In this document: in pieces, positions 26,618-35,007 of the stretch
Layout: the number at the start of each line of letters is the position of its first letter
Position numbering within the stretch: position 1 is the first letter of the stretch
Source of the DNA: an uncultured bacterium
GTDB taxonomy: Bacteria; Cyanobacteriota; Vampirovibrionia; Gastranaerophilales; Gastranaerophilaceae
Direction: 5' to 3'
NCBI GenBank assembly: GCA_949298985.1
Contig: CASFYV010000013.1
Location: 32,229 to 96,228 of the forward strand
Length of the DNA: 64,000 nucleotides
Position numbers and translations under genes: made by a program
Notes under the pieces: generated by a model
Database searches by the model: none
Seen by the model: the letters and a program-made list of their open reading frames with translations, nothing else
What the model was told of the DNA's origin: nothing

Positions 26618-27020
26618 TATATTCCTCAACCGCTTTTACTAATTTTTTAGGAGCATTATACAAAGTTTCACCGGTCTTAAAATTCACTCCTATTTGCATA
26701 GTATTTGCTTTAAATATTTTTTCATTATTAAGATAAATATTATATTTAATAATAATAGCAGGTTCAAGCTCCTGTAAAATACATTCAACCACTATTTCTT
26801 CATCAAATTTAGCGGATTTTATATATTTCATATCCATTTTTGCAATAGGATACATAATTCCATCATTTTTCATATCATCATAAGTGTATCTAAGTTTTCT
26901 AAAAAAATCACATCTTGCGACTTCCAAATATTTAACATAATTTCCATGCCAGACAACTTGCATAGGATCTACATCATAAAACGGTATTCTAATTTTTGTT
27001 TTAGTAACTATTTTTTTCAT
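26610..27020 (-). CDS. Hot-dog thioesterase (YbgC/4-hydroxybenzoyl-CoA thioesterase type)
   Basis: The 136-residue protein has IPFYDVDPMQVVWHGNYVKYLEVAR, the DxD..G.V.H..Y..Y signature of acyl-CoA/ACP thioesterases with the catalytic Asp. Clusters for aryl polyenes carry such a thioesterase. Its ATG overlaps the stop of the ligase-dehydratase gene (ATGA), and its end overlaps the lolA-like gene. Confidence 0.88.
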   Translation of the reverse strand: MKKIVTKTKIRIPFYDVDPMQVVWHGNYVKYLEVARCDFFRKLRYTYDDMKNDGIMYPIAKMDMKYIKSAKFDEEIVVECILQELEPAIIIKYNIYLNNEKIFKANTMQIGVNFKTGETLYNAPKKLVKAVEEYNG

Positions 27021-28492
27021 AAATTTCCTATTAAATCATTTTTAATCGGTAAAATTCCACTTGAATAAGTTTTATTCTCATCTTTGTACTTAAAACTTAT
27101 TCCGGATTCAGTTTTTGTAAGTTCTAAATCAATAATTTGATTAGGATTAATAATGTTTGCAAATTTAATCCTTCTAATTTGTCCGCAATGACAATCTAAA
27201 TTGTAAGCAAGTTTTGCAAAAAAATCTACATAAAATAACTGTACAACACCTGCTAAAATAGGCAAACCTTCAAAATGACCTTTGAAAAAATTACTGTTTT
27301 CTAAAAATATAAGCTTAAATGTTATAGAATTATCTTCTTTTATTCTTGATAAAATCAAAGGTAAAGAAAGATTCAACTCAAATAATTCTCTAATTTTTTC
27401 TTTATCAATTTTTCCTCTTATATTCTTTGGTATTTCATCAAAGAATTTCCATTTTTGAGGGATTTTTTCAAAATCATCTTTAAGAAGATTCTTCAAACTC
27501 TTAATCAATACAACAGAACCGTTTTTTAGAAGATATTCTTTACCTAAATTATTTAAAACAGCTAAAGTTGCAATTTTCCCCGCAAATTCCAAACAATAAC
27601 AATCATCTATATATTTATTTTCTTTTATTTTACTTTCAAGAATATCCGCATCAATTCGTTTTTCTTGAACTTTTAATATTCTATCGCTTCTTCCTACAAG
27701 TTCAATTTCATCTCCAAATATTTTCATTTTATCTTTTATAATCTGATGACTTTCTTTGGAATATTCAGTTAAAATTTCTGTACAATCATCTTTTAAAGCT
27801 AAAATTTTTATACCTCTAAATAATTTTAAACGCTTAGACTTATAATCTTTTCGATAGCCAATAGAACCGCTTTCGCTGCTTCCGTAAATATCAATAACAT
27901 CGCTAGAGCAAATAGATTTAGCATATTCATAAGTCTTATCTTCAAGCTTTGCACCGGCTGTAAAAATATATCTAGGCTTAACTTCTATTTGAATATCATA
28001 TTTTCTCATTGTTTCCAAAAAAGATGGAGTTGTTATAAGAACTGAATTTTTTATATTTAAATCTTCTGGATAATTAATTCTTTTAAGATTAATCATAAAC
28101 CCTGAATTTAGAGGAAATACAAAATGAAATGTTGCACCAAAAAGATGTTCTAAAGTTGTAGTTGAAATAAATTCCAAATCCCCTTCAAAATGGAATTCTT
28201 CCAATAAATCATCACTTTCAATAATCATATTTTGAATAGTTTTTTTAACACAACTGTTTTTATCAGAAGTTGAACCGCTTGTATAGAATTCAATATCTTC
28301 ATTATTTATTGCTTTTTTAAGAAAATCTATTGCTAATCTTAAATTTTCATCCTCAATATTATTTGATGTAAGTAAAGATTTTATTTCTTTAACAGAATAA
28401 TTCTTATCTCCATTTTTGAAGATAACTTTTTCATCATATTCAATAGTTTTAAAATATTTTAAAAAATTATTATCCAATATAGTACTTTCCAT
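27017..28492 (-). CDS. Fused acyl-adenylate ligase and hot-dog dehydratase
   Basis: Residues 1-370 resemble an AMP-dependent ligase: the EFYTSGSTSDKNS phosphate-binding loop (family TSGSTGxPK, lysine shifted), DIYGSSESGSIGYR, VGRSDRILKVQEKRI with the hinge, and RGKIDKEKIR near the end. Residues 375-491 are a FabA/FabZ-like hot-dog domain with the catalytic FFKGHFEGLPILAGVVQL and LTKTESGISF. In aryl polyene clusters these are usually two genes (ApeH and ApeI); here they are one 491-residue protein. The ligase would load the aromatic starter or acyl chain, the second domain would dehydrate 3-hydroxyacyl-ACP. No ribosome-binding site is obvious; TATAAT lies 14 bases upstream of ATG. Confidence 0.82.
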   Translation of the reverse strand: MESTILDNNFLKYFKTIEYDEKVIFKNGDKNYSVKEIKSLLTSNNIEDENLRLAIDFLKKAINNEDIEFYTSGSTSDKNSCVKKTIQNMIIESDDLLEEFHFEGDLEFISTTTLEHLFGATFHFVFPLNSGFMINLKRINYPEDLNIKNSVLITTPSFLETMRKYDIQIEVKPRYIFTAGAKLEDKTYEYAKSICSSDVIDIYGSSESGSIGYRKDYKSKRLKLFRGIKILALKDDCTEILTEYSKESHQIIKDKMKIFGDEIELVGRSDRILKVQEKRIDADILESKIKENKYIDDCYCLEFAGKIATLAVLNNLGKEYLLKNGSVVLIKSLKNLLKDDFEKIPQKWKFFDEIPKNIRGKIDKEKIRELFELNLSLPLILSRIKEDNSITFKLIFLENSNFFKGHFEGLPILAGVVQLFYVDFFAKLAYNLDCHCGQIRRIKFANIINPNQIIDLELTKTESGISFKYKDENKTYSSGILPIKNDLIGNL

Positions 28493-28673
28493 CTAAATTT
28501 TTATATATTATACTTTTTATTTTTATAAGTATATATATAATATTGTAGAGTAAACATAGTATCAGGAGAACTATTAAAACTTTATTTGATAAATTTAGGT
28601 TTTAAAAAAGACAAAGTTTAATTAGAAGTTAAAAAATAAAAAAGTATCTATAGAGAGTTGATAATAAAATTTA

Positions 28674-29636
28674 CTAAACAATCTCTTTTTCTTTAATATA
28701 TCTAGGTCTGCTTTTAACTTCGTTAAAAATTTGTCCCATATATTCCCCAATAATTCCAAGACAGAATATTTGAAGTCCCCCAAAGAACGCAAGCAATATG
28801 ACCAAAGTCGCCCATCCGCTTGGTGCTGAATGAAGAATATATTTTTCAAATAAAACTTCTAAAGCTAACAAAAAACTTCCTAATACTGTTAGCACACCTA
28901 CTGCTGCAATGATTCTTAAAGGCACAATACTAAAAGCTGTTATTCCATTAAGTGCCAAGCTTGTTAGTGAAAAGAAATTATATTTTGAATTTCCTAACGC
29001 TCTTGGTTTTACATCAAAATGAACATAAGCAGTTTTTAAACCTAATTCGTGGAAAAATCCTCTTAAAAAGAGTCCTTCTTCTGAATATTTTTCTAAAATA
29101 TCAAGAGCTTTTTTACTCACTAATCTAAAATCTGAATGATTAGGAGGAATTTTTACACCCAAAATATTCATTAATTTATAAAAACAAAGTGCTGTATACT
29201 TTTTAAAGAAGGAATCAGTTTTTCTATCATTTCTTATACCTGAAACAATTTCAGCACCTTTATGGAATTCATCAACAAAAATTTCAATAGCATTTTCATC
29301 TTGTTGCAAATCTGCATCAATTGATACAACACAATCGCAACCAATTTCTTTGACTCCCAAAAGCCCCGCTATAAGAGCTTTTTGGTTACCATAATTTCTG
29401 ATAAACTTTGTTCCTCTAACTTTTGAACCATACTTTGCGTGTAATTCTTCTATAATTTCCCAAGTTTTATCTTTTGAACCATCATCTACCAGATATATAT
29501 AACTATCACTTGAGATTTTACCTTTTGAAATAATGTCATTTAATACTTCCAAAAGCCTTTCAACAGTAGATTTTACTACAAGTTCTTCATTGTAGCAGGG
29601 TATTATTATTGCAAGTGTTGTTTTATTTTCGCTCAT
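28674..29636 (-). CDS. GtrB-like family 2 glycosyltransferase with C-terminal membrane helices
   Basis: The protein has about 320 residues. The N-terminal GT-A domain has LAIIIPCYNEELVV, YLVDDGSKDKTWEII, SIDADLQQDENAI (DxD motif) and SDFRLVSKKALDIL. Two C-terminal membrane helices follow at about 230-300. This is the GtrB/dolichyl-phosphate glucosyltransferase type, which makes polyprenyl-phosphate sugars. Start at 29636 (MSENKTT) has AGAGGA upstream; nine extra codons upstream are unsupported. It precedes the lipid operon with a 181-base gap and is divergent from the YdjC gene, so it may supply sugar for a glycolipid. Confidence 0.9.
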   Translation of the reverse strand: MSENKTTLAIIIPCYNEELVVKSTVERLLEVLNDIISKGKISSDSYIYLVDDGSKDKTWEIIEELHAKYGSKVRGTKFIRNYGNQKALIAGLLGVKEIGCDCVVSIDADLQQDENAIEIFVDEFHKGAEIVSGIRNDRKTDSFFKKYTALCFYKLMNILGVKIPPNHSDFRLVSKKALDILEKYSEEGLFLRGFFHELGLKTAYVHFDVKPRALGNSKYNFFSLTSLALNGITAFSIVPLRIIAAVGVLTVLGSFLLALEVLFEKYILHSAPSGWATLVILLAFFGGLQIFCLGIIGEYMGQIFNEVKSRPRYIKEKEIV

Positions 29637-29704
29637 TGTAATCCTCTTTAAATTATAATACAATAAATTATTAGAATAGTGAATACTAATTGAGGGAGTA
29701 AATT

Positions 29705-30562
29705 TTGGGTAAGAAATTTATACTTAACGCAGACGATTTTGGTATGAGTGAAGCCTTTAATAGGGCGGTTTTAGAAGGGTATCAAGCCGGCATCTTAAAA
29801 AGTGCAAGTTTAGTTGCTAATGGAGAAGCTTTTGAAGAAGCTCATAAAACTATTATACCTGTATGTCCTGATTTAGGTGTTGGTATTCATCTTAATATTA
29901 TTGAAGGTAAGTCGCTTTGTTTGAATCTTGATAAATTAACAGATGAGTATGGAAATTTTAATAACTCATTTGGACAATTACTTTTGAAATCTTTAAACCA
30001 TAAAGACAATACTTTTATGGAACAGGTTGAGAAAGAATTTAGAGCCCAGATAGAAGAAGTATTAAAGGTTACAAAAGTTACTCACATTGATTCTCATGTC
30101 CATACTCATTCTATTCCAAGAATTTTTGAACTTGTGTGTAGTTTGGCTAAAGAATATGGTATAAAACAAGTTAGAACTCAATTTGAAAAACCTTATATTA
30201 TGCCTGATGTACATAGACATTTAACTCTTACTTATCCTATTAACTTGATTAAAGTCATGCTTTTAAATGTTTTTACTCTTATTAATGAACATCAAGTTAA
30301 AGAGTACCAACTCAATACAAATGATTATTTAATCGGAGTAACATATACTTCTATGATGAATAGTTTAGCGATTTCTTACGGACTTATGGCTATAAAACAA
30401 GATGATGTAAATGTTGAAGCTCTTATTCATCCTTGTAGATATGAAGATGGAACTATTGATAATCATTTTGTTGAATTTCAGATTACTAAAAATATGAAAT
30501 TAAAAGAAAAAATTGAAAATTTAGGGTTTGAAATAACTAATTATGTTGAAAAAGAAGATTAG
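29705..30562 (+). CDS. YdjC/ChbG-family carbohydrate deacetylase
   Basis: The 285-residue protein begins KKFILNADDFGMSEAFNRAV, the metal-binding Asp-Asp motif of YdjC deacetylases. It continues with LGVGIHLNIIEGK and THIDSHVHTHSIPRIFELV (histidine ligands), and a late ALIHPCRYED. The family removes acetyl from N-acetylated sugars; the HpnK branch acts in glycolipid synthesis. The start codon is TTG at 29705 with GGGAG nine bases upstream; no ATG is available nearby. The next gene begins inside its 3' end. Confidence 0.88.
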   Translation: MGKKFILNADDFGMSEAFNRAVLEGYQAGILKSASLVANGEAFEEAHKTIIPVCPDLGVGIHLNIIEGKSLCLNLDKLTDEYGNFNNSFGQLLLKSLNHKDNTFMEQVEKEFRAQIEEVLKVTKVTHIDSHVHTHSIPRIFELVCSLAKEYGIKQVRTQFEKPYIMPDVHRHLTLTYPINLIKVMLLNVFTLINEHQVKEYQLNTNDYLIGVTYTSMMNSLAISYGLMAIKQDDVNVEALIHPCRYEDGTIDNHFVEFQITKNMKLKEKIENLGFEITNYVEKED

Positions 30563-32243
30563 CATAATATGTTTAATTTTATTGGCGATTAGCTATTCTA
30601 TATTTTTCTTGTTAACAAAAGAAAAATTTCTTTATGTTAGTAAAGTTGTATCTCCTGTGGAATTTATCTTAGAAAATAATCAAAAATTTTCTATAACAGG
30701 AGTAGATTATTTTGATAGTTATTTTAGTGAAAAGAATAAAATTTATGCTGAGAAATTTAATATTAGTGAAGAAGAAGCTTTTATTATTGGAAATTTAGGA
30801 AAATATTGGGCAAAAAATTTAGTAGAAAATAGAGAAGTTAAAATTAAAGATAATAATATTATCTTTTTTAAATACAGTTATTATGAAAAATTTTTAAATT
30901 CGCCGTTTGCTATTATAAATAACGAAATTAGTAATTCTGTTGCATTTGAAAGACTTGTTAATTCTATAAGAAAAACAAAATATGTAATTATTCAAGATGA
31001 AGAAGTTTTTCCTATTTTTAAAGATTTAGAGTTAAGAGATTTTGTAATTATCAAAAAATCTGCTTATAATAGAGTTTTTAAGAAAAAACAAAATAAAAGA
31101 AATGAAAATGAGTTTTTAGAAACAATATCTAAAGTTGATTTTAAGAATTATAGATTGGATTTAGGTGATATAAAAATCATAGTTTCAGATTTTACTAAAA
31201 ATTTAAAGCCAGATAGAGAATGTAAATCTGAAATTTGTAGAGAGATTTTAGATAATATTAATTCTTCTAAAGCTTCAATCGATATGGCAATTTACGGATA
31301 TTCTTCCGTACCTAAAATCGAAAATGCAATTAGAAATGCCATTAATAGAGGCGTTAAATTTAGATTAATATATGATATTGATTCTAAATACCAGAATATT
31401 TATCCAAATACTTTTGATTTAGTAAAACTTATTCCAAATTCTGTTAGTGATAAAAATTCTAAAGAATTTAATTATATAATGCATAATAAATTTTATATTT
31501 TTGATAATAAAACTGTAATAACAGGTTCTGCAAATCTTTCTCATACAGATATGTCAGGATATAATTCTAATTCTATTATTGTTATTAAATCACAAGATGT
31601 TGCGAAAATTTTTCAAAACGAATTTGAACAAATGTATTTAGGGAATTTTCACAATGACAAAAAATCGATTCCACAAATTAATAAACCTAAAAATATAGAA
31701 ATTTGTTTTTCTCCACAGGATAAGAGTTATGAAAAATCAATTTTCCCTTTAATAAGAAATGCAAAACACTATATTTACATACCAATATTTGTTTTAAGCG
31801 AAAAAAGATTAGTTCAAGAATTAATAAATGCTAAAAATAGAGGAGTAGATGTTAAAATTATTGCAGATGCTTTGAATGCTTCTGCTAAGTATTCTAAAAT
31901 TAAACAATTAAGAGATGAGGGAATTCTTGTTAAAACAGAAAATTATGCAGGAAAAATGCATTCTAAAACTATGATAATTGATGATGAATATTTAATAATA
32001 GGTTCGATGAATTTTTCTAACAGCGGAGAAAATAAAAATGATGAAAATTTAGTAATTCTTAAAAATAAAGAAGCCGCAGTGTTTTACAAAAATTATTTTT
32101 TATACCATTGGAATAAAATTTCTAATAGATGGTTGAAGTACAATCCGTCAGCAGAAAGCAAAGATTCAATAGGTTCTTGTAGCGACGGTATTGATAATAA
32201 TTACGACGGAAAAATTGATAAAGAAGATGTTCATTGTCAATAA
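30543..32243 (+). CDS. Membrane-anchored phospholipase-D-like protein with two HKD motifs
   Basis: The 566-residue protein has an N-terminal membrane helix (about 5-22). A region at about 30-115 resembles a staphylococcal-nuclease-like beta barrel (VSPVEFILENNQKFSITGVD). Two PLD repeats follow: MHNKFYIFDN with ITGSANLS (about 314-335) and MHSKTMIIDD with IIGSMNFS (about 473-495), both holding HxKxxxxD. The last 22 residues, CSDGIDNNYDGKIDKEDVHC, are a cysteine-bracketed DxDGxxD-type calcium-binding motif seen at the ends of some secreted proteins. It probably acts on phosphodiesters outside the inner membrane. It overlaps the YdjC gene by 20 bases. Confidence 0.85.
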   Translation: MLKKKISIICLILLAISYSIFFLLTKEKFLYVSKVVSPVEFILENNQKFSITGVDYFDSYFSEKNKIYAEKFNISEEEAFIIGNLGKYWAKNLVENREVKIKDNNIIFFKYSYYEKFLNSPFAIINNEISNSVAFERLVNSIRKTKYVIIQDEEVFPIFKDLELRDFVIIKKSAYNRVFKKKQNKRNENEFLETISKVDFKNYRLDLGDIKIIVSDFTKNLKPDRECKSEICREILDNINSSKASIDMAIYGYSSVPKIENAIRNAINRGVKFRLIYDIDSKYQNIYPNTFDLVKLIPNSVSDKNSKEFNYIMHNKFYIFDNKTVITGSANLSHTDMSGYNSNSIIVIKSQDVAKIFQNEFEQMYLGNFHNDKKSIPQINKPKNIEICFSPQDKSYEKSIFPLIRNAKHYIYIPIFVLSEKRLVQELINAKNRGVDVKIIADALNASAKYSKIKQLRDEGILVKTENYAGKMHSKTMIIDDEYLIIGSMNFSNSGENKNDENLVILKNKEAAVFYKNYFLYHWNKISNRWLKYNPSAESKDSIGSCSDGIDNNYDGKIDKEDVHCQ

Positions 32244-32262
32244 TAAACTAGTTCTGAATTAT

Positions 32263-33174
32263 TTATTTCCCGTGAGGGTGTGCTACTTCGTAAACATCTT
32301 TCATATGTTTTATTGAAATGTGTGTATATATTTGTGTATTAGAAATTCCGGCATGTCCTAAGAGTTCTTGTACTACTCTTAAATCTGCTCCATTTTCAAG
32401 GAGTTTTGTTGCAAAACTGTGTCTGAATACGTGGGGTGTTACTTTTTTGGGTAATTCTATTCTTTCAACTGTTTCATTTATTACTTTTCTTATTGTTTTA
32501 TTTTGAAGTCTAAAACCTGTATTATTTATAAATAAAGGGGTATTATCATTGATTTCACCATTATTATATTCAGGGGCGATAAGTTTTCTCGCGGAATTTA
32601 TGTATTGAATTAAATATTTTTTTGCTCTTTCTGAAATTAGTACAATTCTTTCTTTCGCACCTTTCCCAAAAACTCTGATTTCATTTTCTTCTATATTTAA
32701 ATCTCCAAAATTAAGGTTGCTTAATTCAGAAACACGCATTCCTGTTGCCCAAAGTAGTTCTAAAATTACTCTGTTTCTAAAACCTGCAGGTGTATCAATT
32801 TTTACGTTATTTAAGATTTGTTCTACTTCTTCCGGGGTTAAAAATTTTGGTAAAGATTTTGGTCGCTTTGGTGCTGAAAGTGAAATTGCAGGGTTTGAAT
32901 CAATATAGCGTTCTCTTAAAAGAAATTTGTAAAACGTACGTATTGAAGCTATTTTTCTTGCGATGGTTGTTTTTTTATAATCGAATCTTTGTATAAAATG
33001 CAGGTATTCTCTTAATTTGTTAAAATCAACTTCCGTACAACTAATATTATTTAACCATAAAATATAGCTTACGATATCAGAACAGTAAGCAGTTAATGTA
33101 TGTTCCGAAAAATTTTTTTCTATACTTAAATAATTTTTAAAATTTTCTATGTATTCTTTTTCTTTACTATCCAT
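32263..33174 (-). CDS. xerC: Xer-type tyrosine recombinase
   Basis: The 303-residue protein has a SAM-like core-binding domain (1-95) and a catalytic domain with the full set: Arg in TGMRVSELSNL, Lys in VFGKGAKER, HVFRHSFATKLLENGADL (HxxR), LLGHAGISNTQIYTH (His and nucleophile Tyr). Length and composition fit XerC/XerD, which resolve chromosome dimers at dif; which of the two cannot be told, so the symbol is tentative. No att sites or cargo suggest an integrase. A TATAAT lies 28 bases upstream of ATG. Confidence 0.9.
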   Translation of the reverse strand: MDSKEKEYIENFKNYLSIEKNFSEHTLTAYCSDIVSYILWLNNISCTEVDFNKLREYLHFIQRFDYKKTTIARKIASIRTFYKFLLRERYIDSNPAISLSAPKRPKSLPKFLTPEEVEQILNNVKIDTPAGFRNRVILELLWATGMRVSELSNLNFGDLNIEENEIRVFGKGAKERIVLISERAKKYLIQYINSARKLIAPEYNNGEINDNTPLFINNTGFRLQNKTIRKVINETVERIELPKKVTPHVFRHSFATKLLENGADLRVVQELLGHAGISNTQIYTHISIKHMKDVYEVAHPHGK

Positions 33175-33240
33175 AACTTACGTTTACTTTTCTTTTAATC
33201 TATTATACAATACTTGTAGAAAAGTTTGAAGTAAAAAAAG

Positions 33241-33501
33241 ATGAATATATTTAAGACATTTGAAACATTTTTAAAAGAACCCCATAGTATTTTAAGGGAT
33301 AATTTTATTCAAATTGTCAGTGTGCAAACGGAAAATATATTTGAAAATAAACCTGCTATTGATGTTAGTTTATTGAAAAATAAGGCTCAAATAACTGTTG
33401 TGAATAATGAAAAATTGTATAAATTGTTATCAATAGTTAATCATCGTGCAAAATTAAAACAAGAAAGTGAACAAAAAGGAAAAGAACATGAAACAGCTTA
33501 A
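33241..33501 (+). CDS. Small hypothetical protein upstream of engB
   Basis: This is an 86-residue protein without signal peptide or membrane helix and of no recognised family. It starts MNIFKTFETFLKEPHSIL, has a beta-type middle (AIDVSLLKNKAQITVV) and a Lys/Glu-rich tail. GAAGT precedes ATG. Its last 14 bases overlap engB, whose ribosome-binding site lies inside it, so the two are co-expressed. Confidence 0.65.
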   Translation: MNIFKTFETFLKEPHSILRDNFIQIVSVQTENIFENKPAIDVSLLKNKAQITVVNNEKLYKLLSIVNHRAKLKQESEQKGKEHETA

Positions 33502-34060
33502 TGCAAATTTTATAATAAGTGCAGAAAAGCTATCCCAATGTCCGGATTTTCAATTCTCGGAATTTCCGCTATTGGGTCGTTCTAATGTTGGAAAGTCTTC
33601 TTTTATAAATGCTCTTTGTAACAATAAAAAATTAGCTAAAACTTCAAATACTCCTGGAAAGACAAGATTAATTAATTTTTTTAATTTTTCGGATAAATTT
33701 ATGATTGCAGATCTTCCGGGATATGGTTATGCTAAGGTTTCCAGAGAAGCTCAAGCAAAATGGCAAAAATATTTAGAAGAATATTTACTTAATCGAAAGC
33801 AAATTAAATCATTAATTCAATTTATAGATGCGAGGCATGATATTCAGAAAAATGATTTTCAGATGAGAGAATGGGTGGAAAATTATAATTTACCTATTTT
33901 TACAATCGTGACTAAAATTGATTATGTTCCAAATAGTAAGCACTTGAGTGTCATTTCTAAGATCAAAAAGGAATTTGGTGGGGAAGTTTTACCGTTTTCA
34001 GCGACTGATAGAAGATATTGTGAAAAGACTATTGAATATTTGATAAATCTTTGTGATTAA
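33488..34060 (+). CDS. engB: Ribosome biogenesis GTP-binding protein YsxC/EngB
   Basis: This is a GTPase of the TrmE-Era-EngA-EngB superfamily needed for 50S assembly. G1 LLGRSNVGKSSFINAL, G2 SNTPGKTRLINFF, G3 DLPGYGYAKV and G4 TKIDYV are all present, and SATDRRYCEKTIE closes it. I start at 33488 (MKQLNAN), which has AAAAGGAAAAG upstream; a start seven codons earlier lacks a site. Length is about 190 residues, normal for the family. Confidence 0.95.
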   Translation: MKQLNANFIISAEKLSQCPDFQFSEFPLLGRSNVGKSSFINALCNNKKLAKTSNTPGKTRLINFFNFSDKFMIADLPGYGYAKVSREAQAKWQKYLEEYLLNRKQIKSLIQFIDARHDIQKNDFQMREWVENYNLPIFTIVTKIDYVPNSKHLSVISKIKKEFGGEVLPFSATDRRYCEKTIEYLINLCD

Positions 34061-34077
34061 TTTTATAAGGAGTTTTT

Positions 34078-35007
34078 GTGTTTAAGATAGCTCAAAAAAA
34101 TGAATTAAATCAAGTATCTTTAACCGGAATGAGGGCTTTGTTATTGGTGGGCTTATTAATACAAGCTCCAAGAACTCTTGAAGAAATCAGAGAAGTATTT
34201 ATTCTGTATAATATAATGGAAGAAAATCATTCTAACGATATTATTAGAATTGATTTGAATACCTTAAGAAGGATGGGATGTGAAATCTCTAAAGCTACAG
34301 CGAAAACCGGATTTAAATATGTTTTAACAAAACATCCGTTTGGGTTACAAATTGATGAGAACGATATTTTAGTTTTAAAGAAAGCTTATAAATTTATAAA
34401 AGAAAAAGAAGATATTAAAACTTTATTAGAATTTGATAATTTATTTAAAAAAATTGCTGAATATGTTATGGATAATAACATTAAAGAACAACTTTATGGA
34501 ATTTCTTTTACTAAAGAATTTCCTATGGATTTGATAAATACTTTATTGAATGATTGCAAACAAAAAAATATTCTTAATATTGTATATCAGAAACCTACTG
34601 AAAATTTTGAATCATATAAAAAAATTATTGCTCAAAATTTAGTTTTAAAAAATGATAAACTTTATTTATATTGTTATGATTTTGAGCGAAAAGATTCGAT
34701 AATATTAAACGTAAAGCGTATAAAGCAAATAATTTCAAGAATTATAGGTAGCGGAGATAATCAATTTAAAACTACTAAAATAAAATTTCATTTAAAAAGC
34801 TTTGGGGTTTTAGAGCTTAATGAAGAAGAAAAAATTGTTGAATCTAATGAAAACGGTTATATCATAGAAGCCGAATATCACAATGATTTTGTTGCTATGC
34901 AAAGAGTTTTGTCTTTTGGCAAGGATTGTACCGTAATAGAACCATTAAATTTTAAAGATAAAATTATACAGAAATTAAAAAGTATGAGGAAAATATATGA
35001 AGAGTAA
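34078..35007 (+). CDS. WYL-domain-type transcriptional regulator, first of a pair
   Basis: The 309-residue protein has an N-terminal winged-helix-like region (about 15-80: ALLLVGLLIQAPRTLEEI ... DLNTLRRMGCEISKA), a helical middle and a beta-rich C-terminal segment (about 165-235: NILNIVYQKP ... KLYLYCYDFERKDSIILNVKRI). The latter matches WYL sensor domains, although the literal W-Y-L triad is altered. WYL regulators often sense nucleic acid or nucleotide signals. The start is GTG with AAGGAG upstream. It overlaps the next gene by 11 bases. Confidence 0.72.
   Translation: MFKIAQKNELNQVSLTGMRALLLVGLLIQAPRTLEEIREVFILYNIMEENHSNDIIRIDLNTLRRMGCEISKATAKTGFKYVLTKHPFGLQIDENDILVLKKAYKFIKEKEDIKTLLEFDNLFKKIAEYVMDNNIKEQLYGISFTKEFPMDLINTLLNDCKQKNILNIVYQKPTENFESYKKIIAQNLVLKNDKLYLYCYDFERKDSIILNVKRIKQIISRIIGSGDNQFKTTKIKFHLKSFGVLELNEEEKIVESNENGYIIEAEYHNDFVAMQRVLSFGKDCTVIEPLNFKDKIIQKLKSMRKIYEE

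Noticed and set aside
28559..28622. Short stretch reading VSGELLKLYLINLGFKKDKV, like the start of a HicA toxin
   Set aside because: It has no start codon, is only 20 codons long and lacks the HicA catalytic histidine region; at most an unprovable relic.
32263..33174. Tyrosine recombinase considered as the integrase of a mobile element
   Set aside because: Length and motifs fit housekeeping XerC/D; no attachment repeats, cargo or tRNA target are nearby.
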